Below, piece by piece: positions 11,701-21,813 of a stretch of 64,000 nucleotides of DNA. How positions within the stretch are numbered: position 1 is the stretch's first letter; each line of letters begins with the position of its first letter. The DNA is from Theristus sp. LFF4_11 (lineage: Eukaryota; Nematoda; Chromadorea; Monhysterida; Xyalidae): NCBI GenBank assembly GCA_030248135.1, contig JASANC010003917.1:1-64000 (forward strand). Reading direction: 5' to 3'. The translations under genes and the position numbers were made by a program. The notes under the pieces are model-generated. The model saw nothing but the letters and a program-made list of their open reading frames with translations. It was not told where the DNA came from and searched no databases.

Positions 11701-14700
11701 AGCATTTCTTAACTTTTATAGCATCTTATGGCCGCTGTGGTTTTTGTAACCAAGCGTGGAAAATGCGAAATTTCGTTGAATTTATTATCGTTGTTTCAAT
11801 GTCAAGGCAAATTTCTTATGTTACTTGACAAAAACACAATAACGTCTAGCGGTGGGGTTTCATTCAAACAACGAACAACTATTCCAGAGGAAGTGTGTAT
11901 GTGTGTGCTGCGATTATCGGTCTCCAAAAAAACTTGATTTTTAAAGCAAAATAGCACGTGATAAATATTATTGTGAAATGTGCAACAGCAACGCACCCCT
12001 CAGAACAGCGCAAATCGTCTCTGTCGGAGCAGTTTTTTTTTGTCAGTTGTAAAACATACACAGCTGTTTTGGGACCACATGATTTGGGGCCACGCTGTGT
12101 GATGAATACTTGAAAAAAAGTGCGCGGTGTCTTTGGTGCAGTTTTTTGGCAACAGTTTTTGTGCGTTAAAAAACAGAAAATATGCGTGTTTGCTGTTTTG
12201 GGTGATTGTGTAGTTGTTGGGTTTGGTTTTGTCGCGCGGGTTTGTTATGGTTTGTGTGTTCGTGTTTTCGACAGTTGTCAGTTCACATGTCAAAAGGGAC
12301 TGACTGACACTGGTATCAGATGCATTTCATGTTGAGTGGGAAATTCATTGTAGCGCAGGTTTTAGTCTGAATTGTTTGAATTTAGGGACGCTATTTTCGG
12401 ATATTTTTTTACCAATGAGCTCTGTGGTTTCAATAATCCCGGGGGTGCTCCATTGTTTTAAAAGAGTTTCCTAAAGTTTCAAGATTTTCATATGAAACAG
12501 GATGCATTTCACACTCACAATTGCACGCTCATTCGCCGAACAGTGCTAGTTGGTACGGCCAATCAGTACCCACGCACTAGAGTAAAATTAAGTTTCAAAA
12601 AAGTTGATTTTTGGAAGAAAAAGACATTTATCGCCTGTGCACATGAAGCATGTTTCAAAATGCATGACAGCAAAACAACCGCTATTTTTCAACTGGGTTG
12701 GCTGAAATGGCAAATGTACTTTTGCGGCCCAAGAGATTGCGGCCTGGACGATTGCGGCCGAAGCGTAGCGGCCTGAAGGATTGCGGCCTGGACGATTGCG
12801 GCCGAAGCATAGCGGCCTGGACGATAGCGGCCTGGACGATAGCGGCCTGGACGATAGCGGCCTGGGACGATTGCGGCCTGGGACGATTGCGGCCTGGGAC
12901 GATTGCGGCCCGGGACGATTGCGGCCCGGGACGATTGCGGTCTGGGACGATTGCGGCCCGGGACGATTGCGGCCTGGGACGATTGCGACCCACAAAGTTT
13001 TCATGCTTTGTCACCTTTCCAGGTCAATTTCTATCTATCTAGAAAATTTGCTCCAGCCATCTATATCGCCCCCCCCAACACCCCTGCTCTGGAACAACAA
13101 TGGTTTAAGCCATCGTCGTCGTCGTGTCTGCTGCGTTTGCGTCGAATCGATCGTTGATATTTGCGCCGCTGTTAGCAATAAAATAAATTGAATTGAATGG
13201 AAATTGAATTGAAATTGAAATTGAATTGAATTGTTGTAGTTTGTTGTCCGAATCCCTATGTTTGAAAATCCAAGATTCTGGAGCTTTGATTTGAAACAAA
13301 TGCTGGGGTGGGGTTAAGGTTGTTAAACAAAAATCGAATTTTTTTGTGTGATTAAAAATGCCGATTAAAAAAAATCGAAATTTTTTTCTCTAATATGCTC
13401 TGAAAACCTTAATTTTGGCACAATTTTTTCAAAAGTTCAACAAAAATTTTCTTTGATATTACCTCGTAAAACCGTCAGTAGTCAACTTTGGACCGTTTTA
13501 CCAACTGATTTTAGGCTTCGACAACTTCGGCGATAAAGTTTTTGAGCGTTCCACAGCTTGGCTTACCATTTCCGATGCAGATAAGGTGACAATTCGCCTT
13601 GCAATCTGATTTCTGAGCGTCCGAGCTGCTCCGTTTGCAAGCGCCACGTTGTCTTGTTGCTGTTTCGTGTCCTGTCGTCGCGCCATTATCAGAATTCATC
13701 GAATTTCAACCCGGTATGTGTGTTTTCACTTGAGCTGGGGACAATTAGTGACGTTTTGGGGGTCAAAACACAAGAAGAGGCATGGTAACGGTTTGGAAAA
13801 GGGGTAAATGAGGTCACCCAAACAAAATCTGGAAAGTTTTCGGGAGTCATTCAGGAGGCGCTTGCACATCAAATGTGGTTCTTCGAACTCCCTGGTTGAT
13901 TTAGCACACCTTTAATTTCTGATTTTTTTCAATTAACAAATGACGATTTTTGTTTTTTTCAACAACCCTAGGTGGGGTCTCTGCCTGAGGACTCGACTCG
14001 AGACAAAAGAAGATTTTCAGATATCTAGATATTTTCATAAGAAAGTACAGTTTTAATTTTTAATGGGAATTTTTGTTGGTTTAATTTTAAATAATTAATT
14101 GGTAGTTTAAAACTTTAATAACAAATTAAACAAAAAAGGCTCCGAAGAAATATAGCTCTGCTCGGCGACAAGGAAAGTTGAGCATGGAAGATTTCGATTT
14201 GGGCTTCTAAGAAAAACATAATTACTAATCAATAAACAAAAAATTTTTTTTTGAAAAAAATAATTGAAAACTCGTGTGCGAGAATAACATAACCAGTTGC
14301 GTGCGACAAAGACAATGACAACGCTTTAAAATTTCGTGGGCTGCAATCGTCCCGGGCCGCAATCGTCCTGGGCCGCAATCGTCCTGGGCCGCAATCGTCC
14401 CGGGCCGCAATCGTCCTGGGCCGCAATCGTCCCAGGCCGCAATCCTTCAGGCCGCAATCGTCCAGGCCGCAATCCTTCAGGCCGCAATCGTCCTAGGCCG
14501 CAATCCTTCAGGCCGCAATCCTTCAGGCCGCAATGCTTCGGCCGCAATGCTTCGGCCGCTATCTAATGGGCCGCAATCGAACGCACGCCGCTGAAATACA
14601 CATGGTGTGCTGTTTTGAAATACACCATTATTGATCGCGTTTCCTGCTTCTTTTGTTTTTGAACGGTGGTAAGCTGGGCGAGAAAAGCTGCTGTTGAAAT

Positions 14701-17700
14701 GGAAGAAAACAGAAAGACAAGCAATATATGAATCCATTATCACCAGTTTCTTGTTTTGCCCGTGGGATTTTCCAGAATACGTCGTACTATTATAACCGAG
14801 GTGAAGTAACTTTCACGTTGAGCTGGGGGTCTGTGAGTTATAATTGGACGAGGAAACCAGGATTTTAATCTGGAGCTTGCAAAATGCGGGACCGATTAAT
14901 TGATACTGGTGCTTTTGCTCCGTCCGCACAGCTTTTGCCAGGTCTGGCCTGTCCATCCTTTCAGTTGTTATTACCAGGTAACGTCAACGTTTAATGGGTT
15001 TCGTTATGCAGAACAAGCGTGCGTGTGCATATTGAATCGAATAAATGAAAAATGGATTGTATGAATGGGATGTGAAAGCGCGCTTTTTTCTTTCCCAGTT
15101 TGTTTTGTCGCGGAATGTGGTGCTTGCTTTTTGCGATCTCAAAACTTTCGGCAATACGCTGATTATACGGTTGTGAGTAAGGCTCACTGATGGTTTTACC
15201 GGTTGCATTCAGCTAATTGATGTGGCTGCCAAAATGCCAAGTTTTTTTACTGTATGTGGTGCGGTGTCTGATTCAATTTTTAAATTCAGTGTTCGAGTTT
15301 ACGATATGCTTTTGATTGACAGTTAATACTTTCTATCATGCCCTGGAACAAATCCTCCACGCTAATTGGTTGTAACTGTAACATCATTGTGCGACCAATC
15401 AGCACAAGGCGAGCAGGTGAAATGCAACCCAGCCAATCGGCTAGCTGTTTACTATTAAATTCAGCTGACTTTGTTGTTGTTTGTTTATGTATTTGAGCGA
15501 TGATGTGATGACCTTTCGTTTTATTCGAAATGCTTTTTTCATTCTATTTGCGCAGCTGCCAGCCTGATTGATTGATAGAAAACTGTGGTGGTTTACGGGA
15601 TTGAATAAAACATTGCGAAATAGTGGAAAATTGAATGAATAATCTGAGAAAACTTGAACAACAGCAACAACAACTAAAAAGTGGGGAGGGCACTCGTGTT
15701 ATTGGAAAGAAATGAGAAATGAAGAAGTTGAGTTGACTGACAGTTGTGTGAAAGTTCTGTGTCAATATTCTGCCTTGCTATCATCACGCGTTCGTGGTTA
15801 AGGGGTGGTCTCATTATTCACAATCACTCACAATCGTGTGAAACCAGCTAATTGGTTGCATTTTGCGTTGAGTTCGCTTATTGGTCGCACACCAGTTTGA
15901 TTTAACCAATCAAGGTTCTTGATCTTTTTATTTGCATGCAATGTTAGTCAGCGAAGCCACAAGGCAAAAACGCCAAAGACGCTCAACGACGATTCATGCT
16001 GTTCCGTTGCATAAATCACCCAAATGCATTCGTTAAATCGCTGAAATTCTACCACTCATTCATTCAGATTACTCAATCAATCCAGTCAATGAGCAAATAA
16101 ATCACTGAATCCATCAAGCAATCAATGAGTCAATGATTTAGCCAGCCAATCAATCAATCAACAAACCAATCAAACAACCAATCAATCAACCGATCAATCA
16201 ATGCCCCAATTTCAGTGGAGCCACCAAATCAACGACCACCTGGCCAACAATGAACTGCCCGCTGTGCTCCGCGACGGCTGGACTTCGCTCGTTGAGCAAT
16301 TTCGACAGGCGCATACCGCCCCGTTCCTGACCCCGCGCGGGGAAGAGTCGACTGCCGGCGGGAACGCCGAGGATCAAGTGGACGGGGAGGAGTATTGTGA
16401 TGCACCGAATCGGGACGAGGACTTGATGGAATATGGTGAGAATGGAGTGTTTTTACGGGGGCAGGCTTGGTTAGCGGTTTCGTTTTGTTACGCAAGCTAG
16501 TTCTTGAGCTGTGTGGTTTTTTCATAGTTTGTGAGAAGTGGTGCACAAATTTACTAGAATTAGACGTTTTTTTCAACTTTTTAGATGACGAAATGAATGC
16601 CACCTTGGGCCCACACGACGGTTGTCTCCGAGACGAGCCGACTTTTCCGTCCCGTCAACTGACACTGTTCACGCGTGCCCTTGAACGATCGAAACTGCCG
16701 AAAATCATTGGCCAGTCAGTCGCGAGCAGCTACATTGAAAGGTGAGTTTTTAGTGCAGGCAAATTGTGGACAGGTTAAAATCTGGGTAATTTGATTGCTT
16801 TGTTGCTTCAACGAAATTGACACGCTGTGCTGAGAGCCGTGAACGAAACCAATGAACAAAGCGAGACAGGACAGTTGGATCGCTTGTTTCTGTAAAAGTC
16901 ACCGTGCACGTGTCAACACAACCGATGGCAGGCTAAAGCACGCTCAGACACAACAACTCCCCATCAATCTGATTGCAGAAAAAAACTGTCGATAAAACTG
17001 TTCAAACAGCGTGAGCTTTTTTGTCCGTCACTCATCAAAACGGTCACTAAAAAGTAACAAAAAATCAACACCACCGTTTGTTGCAGGCTGCGTCACGTCC
17101 ACCACCCGGACGAAGGCTATGAGTCGGAGCAAGAGCTGTTGTACACTGACGCTGACCCCTTGTTACACTACCCGACCACAGAAGAGGCCCGGTGGCTGAT
17201 CGCTCAGCGAGCGTGGTGGACACAGACGGAGCATTCAGGGTCTTCTGATTGTGTCGCTTCGGCGTTTTTGGAGACGTGGCAGCGTGAAGGCACGAAATTC
17301 GACAGGACTCGATTCTTGAAGGATCATCGAAATGTGCGTGTTTTCAATTTTTTCAATAGCGGCGCATCACTTCTGTATCTCTGACGTTGGTCAGGCCGAA
17401 ATGCAGAGAACCATCCAACACAAAAACTTGGTTGATTTGTTGGAAAGTCATTGTTTGAAGACCGGTCGACCACTGTGTATACACGTGAACTCAATCGATG
17501 CATTGCTGGAGTACCGCGTGCTTGCCTTTGCCAGTGTGTTTCTTTCTGAAAGGAACTTTTTCTGAATCGTTTTAGTTAGTCAGTCAGTCAGTTTTATTCT
17601 GCAGTGCACGGCATAATACCAGAGAAGTGTAAGACACCATGAGTAGGCAAGCCAAAATTTAGTAAAACGACCTAAAAAGACAGTAGTTTTATGCAACTAA

Positions 17701-19512
17701 GCGGTTTTTCTCTCCCACTTCAGATTGCCGCCATTCTCTCCGCATTAGACTCGCCACTTATATCAACAACGTGGTCTCGCAACGAAAACGACGACGACGA
17801 AGATCATTACTGTCATAATTTCAAGAAACCATGTGTTAGCGATTCGGTATTGCCGACGCCTGAAACGAAGCCAAAAGACGACTGGGCCGCAAAAAGGGCC
17901 AAATATCGCCAACAGGCCAGAGAAGCGCAAGAGATTGATGATTGGCTGTTCGATCGCTCCAGAGAGCGGCAGGTATGTGTTGTGATGTGATTTTGATAAC
18001 AGCGACACCCGGCTGGCCGCAGAAACACACCGCTATTAAAAGCTGCAGTGTTTATTGAAATAAATGATGAACGGCTAAATGCGTCCCGTGAGCCAGAAAG
18101 TCTTTTTCTTACCCTCGCCTTATCTAACTCACGCGTTATCCTGATGGGCATTAGTGTTTTTTTTGCCTGACCCGACTTCTTCTGGTCGGCCGCTGGGCGG
18201 TGAGTCCGAACGTTGATACTGTGGTGGTAATTAGGAGAGCGGAACACCAGTCAGCGGCGATAGTGTGTCATCGAATCCTCGACCATTTTCGTTAATGCGC
18301 CAGAAACTACTTACTAAGTTCTCACGCTTTTCCCTATGTTTTCTCATAAAGCCGCCAAGACGGAGTTTCGTTAAGACTCGCAAGGAAGTGAAGAGAAACA
18401 CGCAAAAACTGGTAACAATAAATGAACCTGGTTGTTGATGAATGCAATCTCGTCTCATCTCGTCTTTGTGCCGCGCGCAGGCGCACCGTCAACGTGCTTC
18501 CGAATCGGAGTGGCTGTTCGATCGCAGTCGAGCGCGTGCCGAGAAACGAAAGGAGCAGTGGGAGACCGAGTGGATGTTCGAGCGGAGGAAACAGAGGGCG
18601 TCGGCGAGGGAGAATCAGGATGAGGAGGATGAGGATGACGAAGATGAGGTTGGTGTGGTGGTGTTAGGTTGTTGTTGTTGACTGCGAAAAGGTGTGGCAC
18701 CAACTTTGCGTCAGCCAGAGTCGCCACGGGCGCGATGTTAGTCTTACCACACCACCCCGGGCCATTGCAAGAGGTCAGGTGCCCTTGGTGAGGTGCCGGG
18801 CAGTGCTGTCAAACGCAAGCGCAACTTGGCAAGTGGCGCTGGTGAACGCCACCAGACCTCGTGAGCTCCGTGCGAAGTGGTCGTCGTATTTAGCGATCCA
18901 TAGAAAAGAGTCTTTGACACGCTCACGTGTGAAAGTGTTCATACGTGCCCCACCTGAGTACCTTGTTTAGGTCAGTTACAGTCATTGCAGAATCGGTTTT
19001 TGGGTGTGTTCTAGAGTTCTCTAAAACCAGAGTTCCCTCGCCACACTCCAATCCAAAGAGTGCCCTTCTCACCAGAGTTCCCTCGCCACACTCCAATCCA
19101 AAGAGTGCCCTTCTCGAGACCCCACTGGCCGATCCCGATTTTACAAGCGTTTGAAAAGCAGCGAATCATCGGCTTGCATTCGATTCGAACGTGTTCTTTT
19201 CTTGTGTTCCAGGACGACGACGACGACAAACGCAGTCAGTATCGGCGATTCTCGAACGACAAAACTCATCGAAACGTAAACCACCGTCAGAAGCGACATT
19301 GGAATCCTCAGAAACACCAGCAACGCCAACCGGCAAACAACGATGAGACATTCAATCGAAAACCGAACAACCATCGCCGCCAGTATGACGTGCCGATTGC
19401 GGAGCGCTGGGGTGCGCTTCGAAAACACGAGCATTTGGTCAGAAACGGACTGAAATGGGCGGAAAAGACGACCAGAAACGTTCTGAAACAGTTTGCCGAT
19501 CAGTTTGATTGA
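2731..19512 (+). CDS. CCPG1: CCPG1/PBXIP1-like single-pass ER membrane protein (19 exons)
   Basis: Exons: 2731-2898, 5491-5654, 5931-6115, 6185-6538 (or 6296-6538), 7118-7304, 7663-7784, 8451-8563, 8861-9031, 9364-9531, 9910-10096, 10381-10598, 10833-10988, 16216-16435, 16585-16741, 17087-17333, 17395-17517, 17724-17972, 18481-18648, 19213-19512. Phases agree throughout and give about 1218 residues. Residues 45-48 read W-T-L-L after D-G-E, an LC3-interacting motif placed as in vertebrate CCPG1. An acidic Ser-rich cytosolic part follows, then a membrane segment near 372-393 ending G-I-G-H-F-V-G, close to the CCPG1 segment, and a long coiled-coil region. The C-terminal third repeats the motif WLFDRSR (17.9 and 18.5 kb; diverged form WMFERRK) and ends in acidic and basic tracts. 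CCPG1 is an ER-phagy receptor in vertebrates; that role here is inference. The exon 4 start and exon 3 donor are the least certain points. Confidence 0.72.
2923..4665. mobile_element. hAT-like element with CAGTACCGAAG ends, hosting a nested element
   Basis: The left end CAGTACCGAAG and right end CTTCGGTACTG are inverted, and an 8-bp direct repeat GTTGTGTT flanks them (2915-2922 and 4666-4673). The interior has long runs of G and C (for example 4201-4275 and 4495-4650). A second element (2986-4144) is inserted inside it. It lies in intron 1 of the CCPG1-like gene. No transposase frame is present. Confidence 0.82.
2986..4144. mobile_element. Nested hAT-like element with TAGGGGTGG ends
   Basis: The ends are TAGGGGTGGTAAAAAACGG (left) and an inverse ending CCCACCCCTA (right). 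An 8-bp duplication GTTGGGGG occurs at 2978-2985 and 4145-4152. The subterminal parts are packed with CGGTTTTTTATACCG palindromes. The 1159-bp element interrupts the CAGTACCGAAG element, so it is the younger insertion. Short acidic frames around 3640-3920 have no recognisable homology. Confidence 0.84.
4684..5432. mobile_element. hAT-like element with TAGAGATGT ends
   Basis: This 749-bp element has ends TAGAGATGTCAAG and CTTACATCTCTA, with an 8-bp duplication GATGAGAC at 4676-4683 and 5433-5440. It shares an internal block (about 5236-5320, reverse strand) with the other A/T-rich hAT elements of the window. It starts ten bases after the right duplication of the preceding element, so intron 1 of the CCPG1-like gene is almost entirely transposon. 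Confidence 0.85.
12724..12990 (+). repeat. 16-bp minisatellite, left array of an inverted pair
   Basis: About 17 units of GGCCTGGGACGATTGC are present, with shorter variants (GGCCTGGACGATAGC) at the outer end. It faces a complementary array at 14338-14577, and homology continues for some 20-30 bases past the inner edge of each array. This suggests the long inverted ends of one ~1.85-kb element rather than two independent satellites. No flanking direct repeat was found. It lies in intron 12 of the CCPG1-like gene. Open frames across it are artefacts of the repeat. Confidence 0.8.
13315..13970. mobile_element. hAT-like element, TAAGGTTGTT/AACAACCCTA ends
   Basis: This 656-bp element is flanked by a perfect 8-bp duplication GGTGGGGT (13307-13314 and 13971-13978). 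Its ends are imperfect inverted repeats (TAAGGTTGTTAAACAAAAA against TAGGGTTGTTGAAAAAAAC). Near 13393-13470 it carries the block shared by several hAT elements here (TCTGAAAA, TTTTGGCACAA, AAAGTTCAAC). It sits between the two inverted minisatellite arrays. There is no transposase. Confidence 0.82.
14338..14577 (-). repeat. 16-bp minisatellite, right array of the inverted pair
   Basis: This is the reverse complement of the 12724-12990 array, with units GCAATCGTCCCGGGCC and GCAATCCTTCAGGCC. The outermost unit reads TTGCGGCCCATTAGAT on the minus strand, close to the outer unit of the left array (TTGCGGCCCAAGAGAT), which supports paired ends of a single fold-back element. Confidence 0.78.
19026..19115. 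repeat. Two-copy 45-bp tandem duplication
   Basis: Two essentially identical 45-bp units (core AGAGTTCCCTCGCCACACTC) lie head to tail in the last intron of the CCPG1-like gene. The duplication looks recent, with no functional signal. Confidence 0.75.
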
Positions 19513-21813
19513 TTGAATTGGGCCAGTTTGGTTGTTGTTGATCCACAGGTGAACACACATTTTGGGTTAGCTCAGCGCGAAAGTGAAAGTCGATCGATTT
19601 TGATGAAACGGAGGAATGGTCAAATTGAGGCGAAAGGCGTTGTTTTTTTTGGAATGTTTTGCCAGTCGGTTAAACCAACTGTGTGTGTGTTTGGCTGTGA
19701 TTGGTTGATGTTTGATTGTGGTTTATAGATGTTTGCCCCCTTTTACAATAGTGAGAAAAACAGAATCATTAATTCGGTTATACTTTGTAAGTTTCCAAAC
19801 TATATTACCATCAACAAGCTTTCAAACGGAAATCTAATGCATGAATGCAAAAAACACTGCAGTCTCTTCTCTTGTATTCTTGAACTTGAACTGCTAATGA
19901 GTAAAAAAATCACTGGTGGTCTTACTTATTTAAAAAAAATCCAATTTGTATTTCATTTCTTCTGCTTTTGATATATGGATACTTCTCAGCATTTCAAATA
20001 AATGTGTGTAACTTTTTTGATTTTCACAGCTGGTTTAGAAAGAAGCAAACCTTCAATGTATCACAAAAGCAAGTTGTTTGGTGTTGTTTTTTTTGTGAGC
20101 GAGAGCGAGGTATGATAGTTTGATTCCATTTTTGGTCAGCGTTTGTTTCGTTGTTTGTGGTAACATCGGGTTTGTAAAGTCTTGGTTGGTTCACTCTGAT
20201 TGGTTGGTTTTTTGGCAGTCTGGTTTTCAACAAACTTTGAGCGTTGTTGGGTTGACATAAAACAAGCGGTTAGTTAAGTTTTCAAAATTTCTTCCTGTGC
20301 ACCATCTTTTTGTTCTTGTTTGGTGTTTTTTCATTTGTAAACCTGGGTTTCAATAATTAGTTGAAATCGTGGTTTACTAATTTTTGATTGAACTGTACAG
20401 TTAGGCGGAAGTTGTGCTAGCGGCTAGCCCTAAAAAGGTGGGTTTTGTGCATTGTTTTTTTCTAGTTCTTCCCTGTCTTCATTGTTTTCATTGTTGTGTG
20501 CTTTCAAGCTTCTGTCGTAACACATTTCATTGGGTTTTCGATTAATATCCCGAATCTTTCCACTGTGAAATTTATCAATTGCAATGGTACAGAAAACTAA
20601 ATAATTCAAAACGTACAATTAAAATTTTTTGGTGGTTCTTTTGACGTTTCAAATATTGTAATTGCCAGGCACACTGTAGGTCCAGAACTGTAAATTTGTG
20701 TACATAATCTTGTAAACTTTGATGCGCAGCGTTACACGGACGAGCTGATTGGTTGTTTTTTAATTTAGTTCGCTTAGTGGTTGCATTGTTTAGAGTGTAG
20801 CCAATCAGCGTGTCCAGAAAGGTAACGGCTGCAAAAATTCTGTATGTTCGCCTGTTCCTTCTGTACATTTTTTTCGTTGGCGTCCAAAAATCTTGCTTGT
20901 GTTTTGATGGTGACAACTTTGTGAAGTCCGATAATAGTCATGTTTCATAATATGTGCATAGCGGTTTTTTTCTGGATTTATGGTATAAAATAATTGTCCT
21001 GTGGAATTAGCAAAAGGTAACCAAAGGCTAGTTGAACGAAATGTGTATTTCGTGAACTCGTATTTCATGCCATGCGTTTCTGAGACCCTGTGAAAACGTA
21101 ATACGATAAATTACTATTAACAGAGCAGGGTGTTTTTTATCTGCTCATATGCTGGATTACAAAACGTATCTCACAGGTTCTAACAAACTGACTGTAATGG
21201 TTTTGGAAGTGTGAAAAACTGATAACTGAAAAAATAGTCATTTCAAATTGATGTCTGCACATTTTACTGTGGTGTGGCAAAATAAAATAAAACGCTATAT
21301 CTCGGTTGGAATGATTTTGGATTGCAAAGCTGGAATTTGCGTTATGTGAACGCACACGATTTGAAAAAAGATGTCGTGTTTAAAGAATGAAAGAAATTTT
21401 ACACGGGCTAATTTCAATCCGATTTTGTATGTTTTTGGCTTGAATTTGATTGTCACAATTTTTTATTTGGATTTTAATCGCATTTTTGAGAATCGCATTA
21501 AAAATTACAAATTGAAATTTTTCTGAAGGATGACGGTCTTGTTTGAATAACCATACACTTTCAGCGTGTGTTTTCGCCGTAATCTCGCACAAACACACCA
21601 GCAAGCATAACGCTGTCACGTGCAAGCACTGTCGCACACCTGCCAGGCGTTTTTTGTGACAACACTGACCATCAGAATCAGAATGACACCTTTGAAAAAC
21701 ACGGATTTGAGATGAGGACTTCAGCTGCAAGAAAAACATTTCGCTGACTATTTTTCAAAAAAAAAACGTTTTTCACGGAAAAATATCGCAGAAAAAAAGA
21801 AAAAACCCGGACA
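19513..21813. other. Spacer between CCPG1-like and SECISBP2 genes
   Basis: No exon can be supported here. An AATAAA at about 19997 could end the CCPG1-like transcript. GCTGATTGGTT and CCAATCAGC motifs lie near 20735 and 20800 and form an inverted pair like several others in the window. The SECISBP2 promoter should lie in the last few hundred bases. Confidence 0.45.

Noticed and set aside
12588..13191. Long open frames on both strands with GRNRP or GTIAARDD-type repeats
   Set aside because: They are translations of the 16-bp minisatellite. All frames stay open because the repeat lacks stops, and no splice context supports them.
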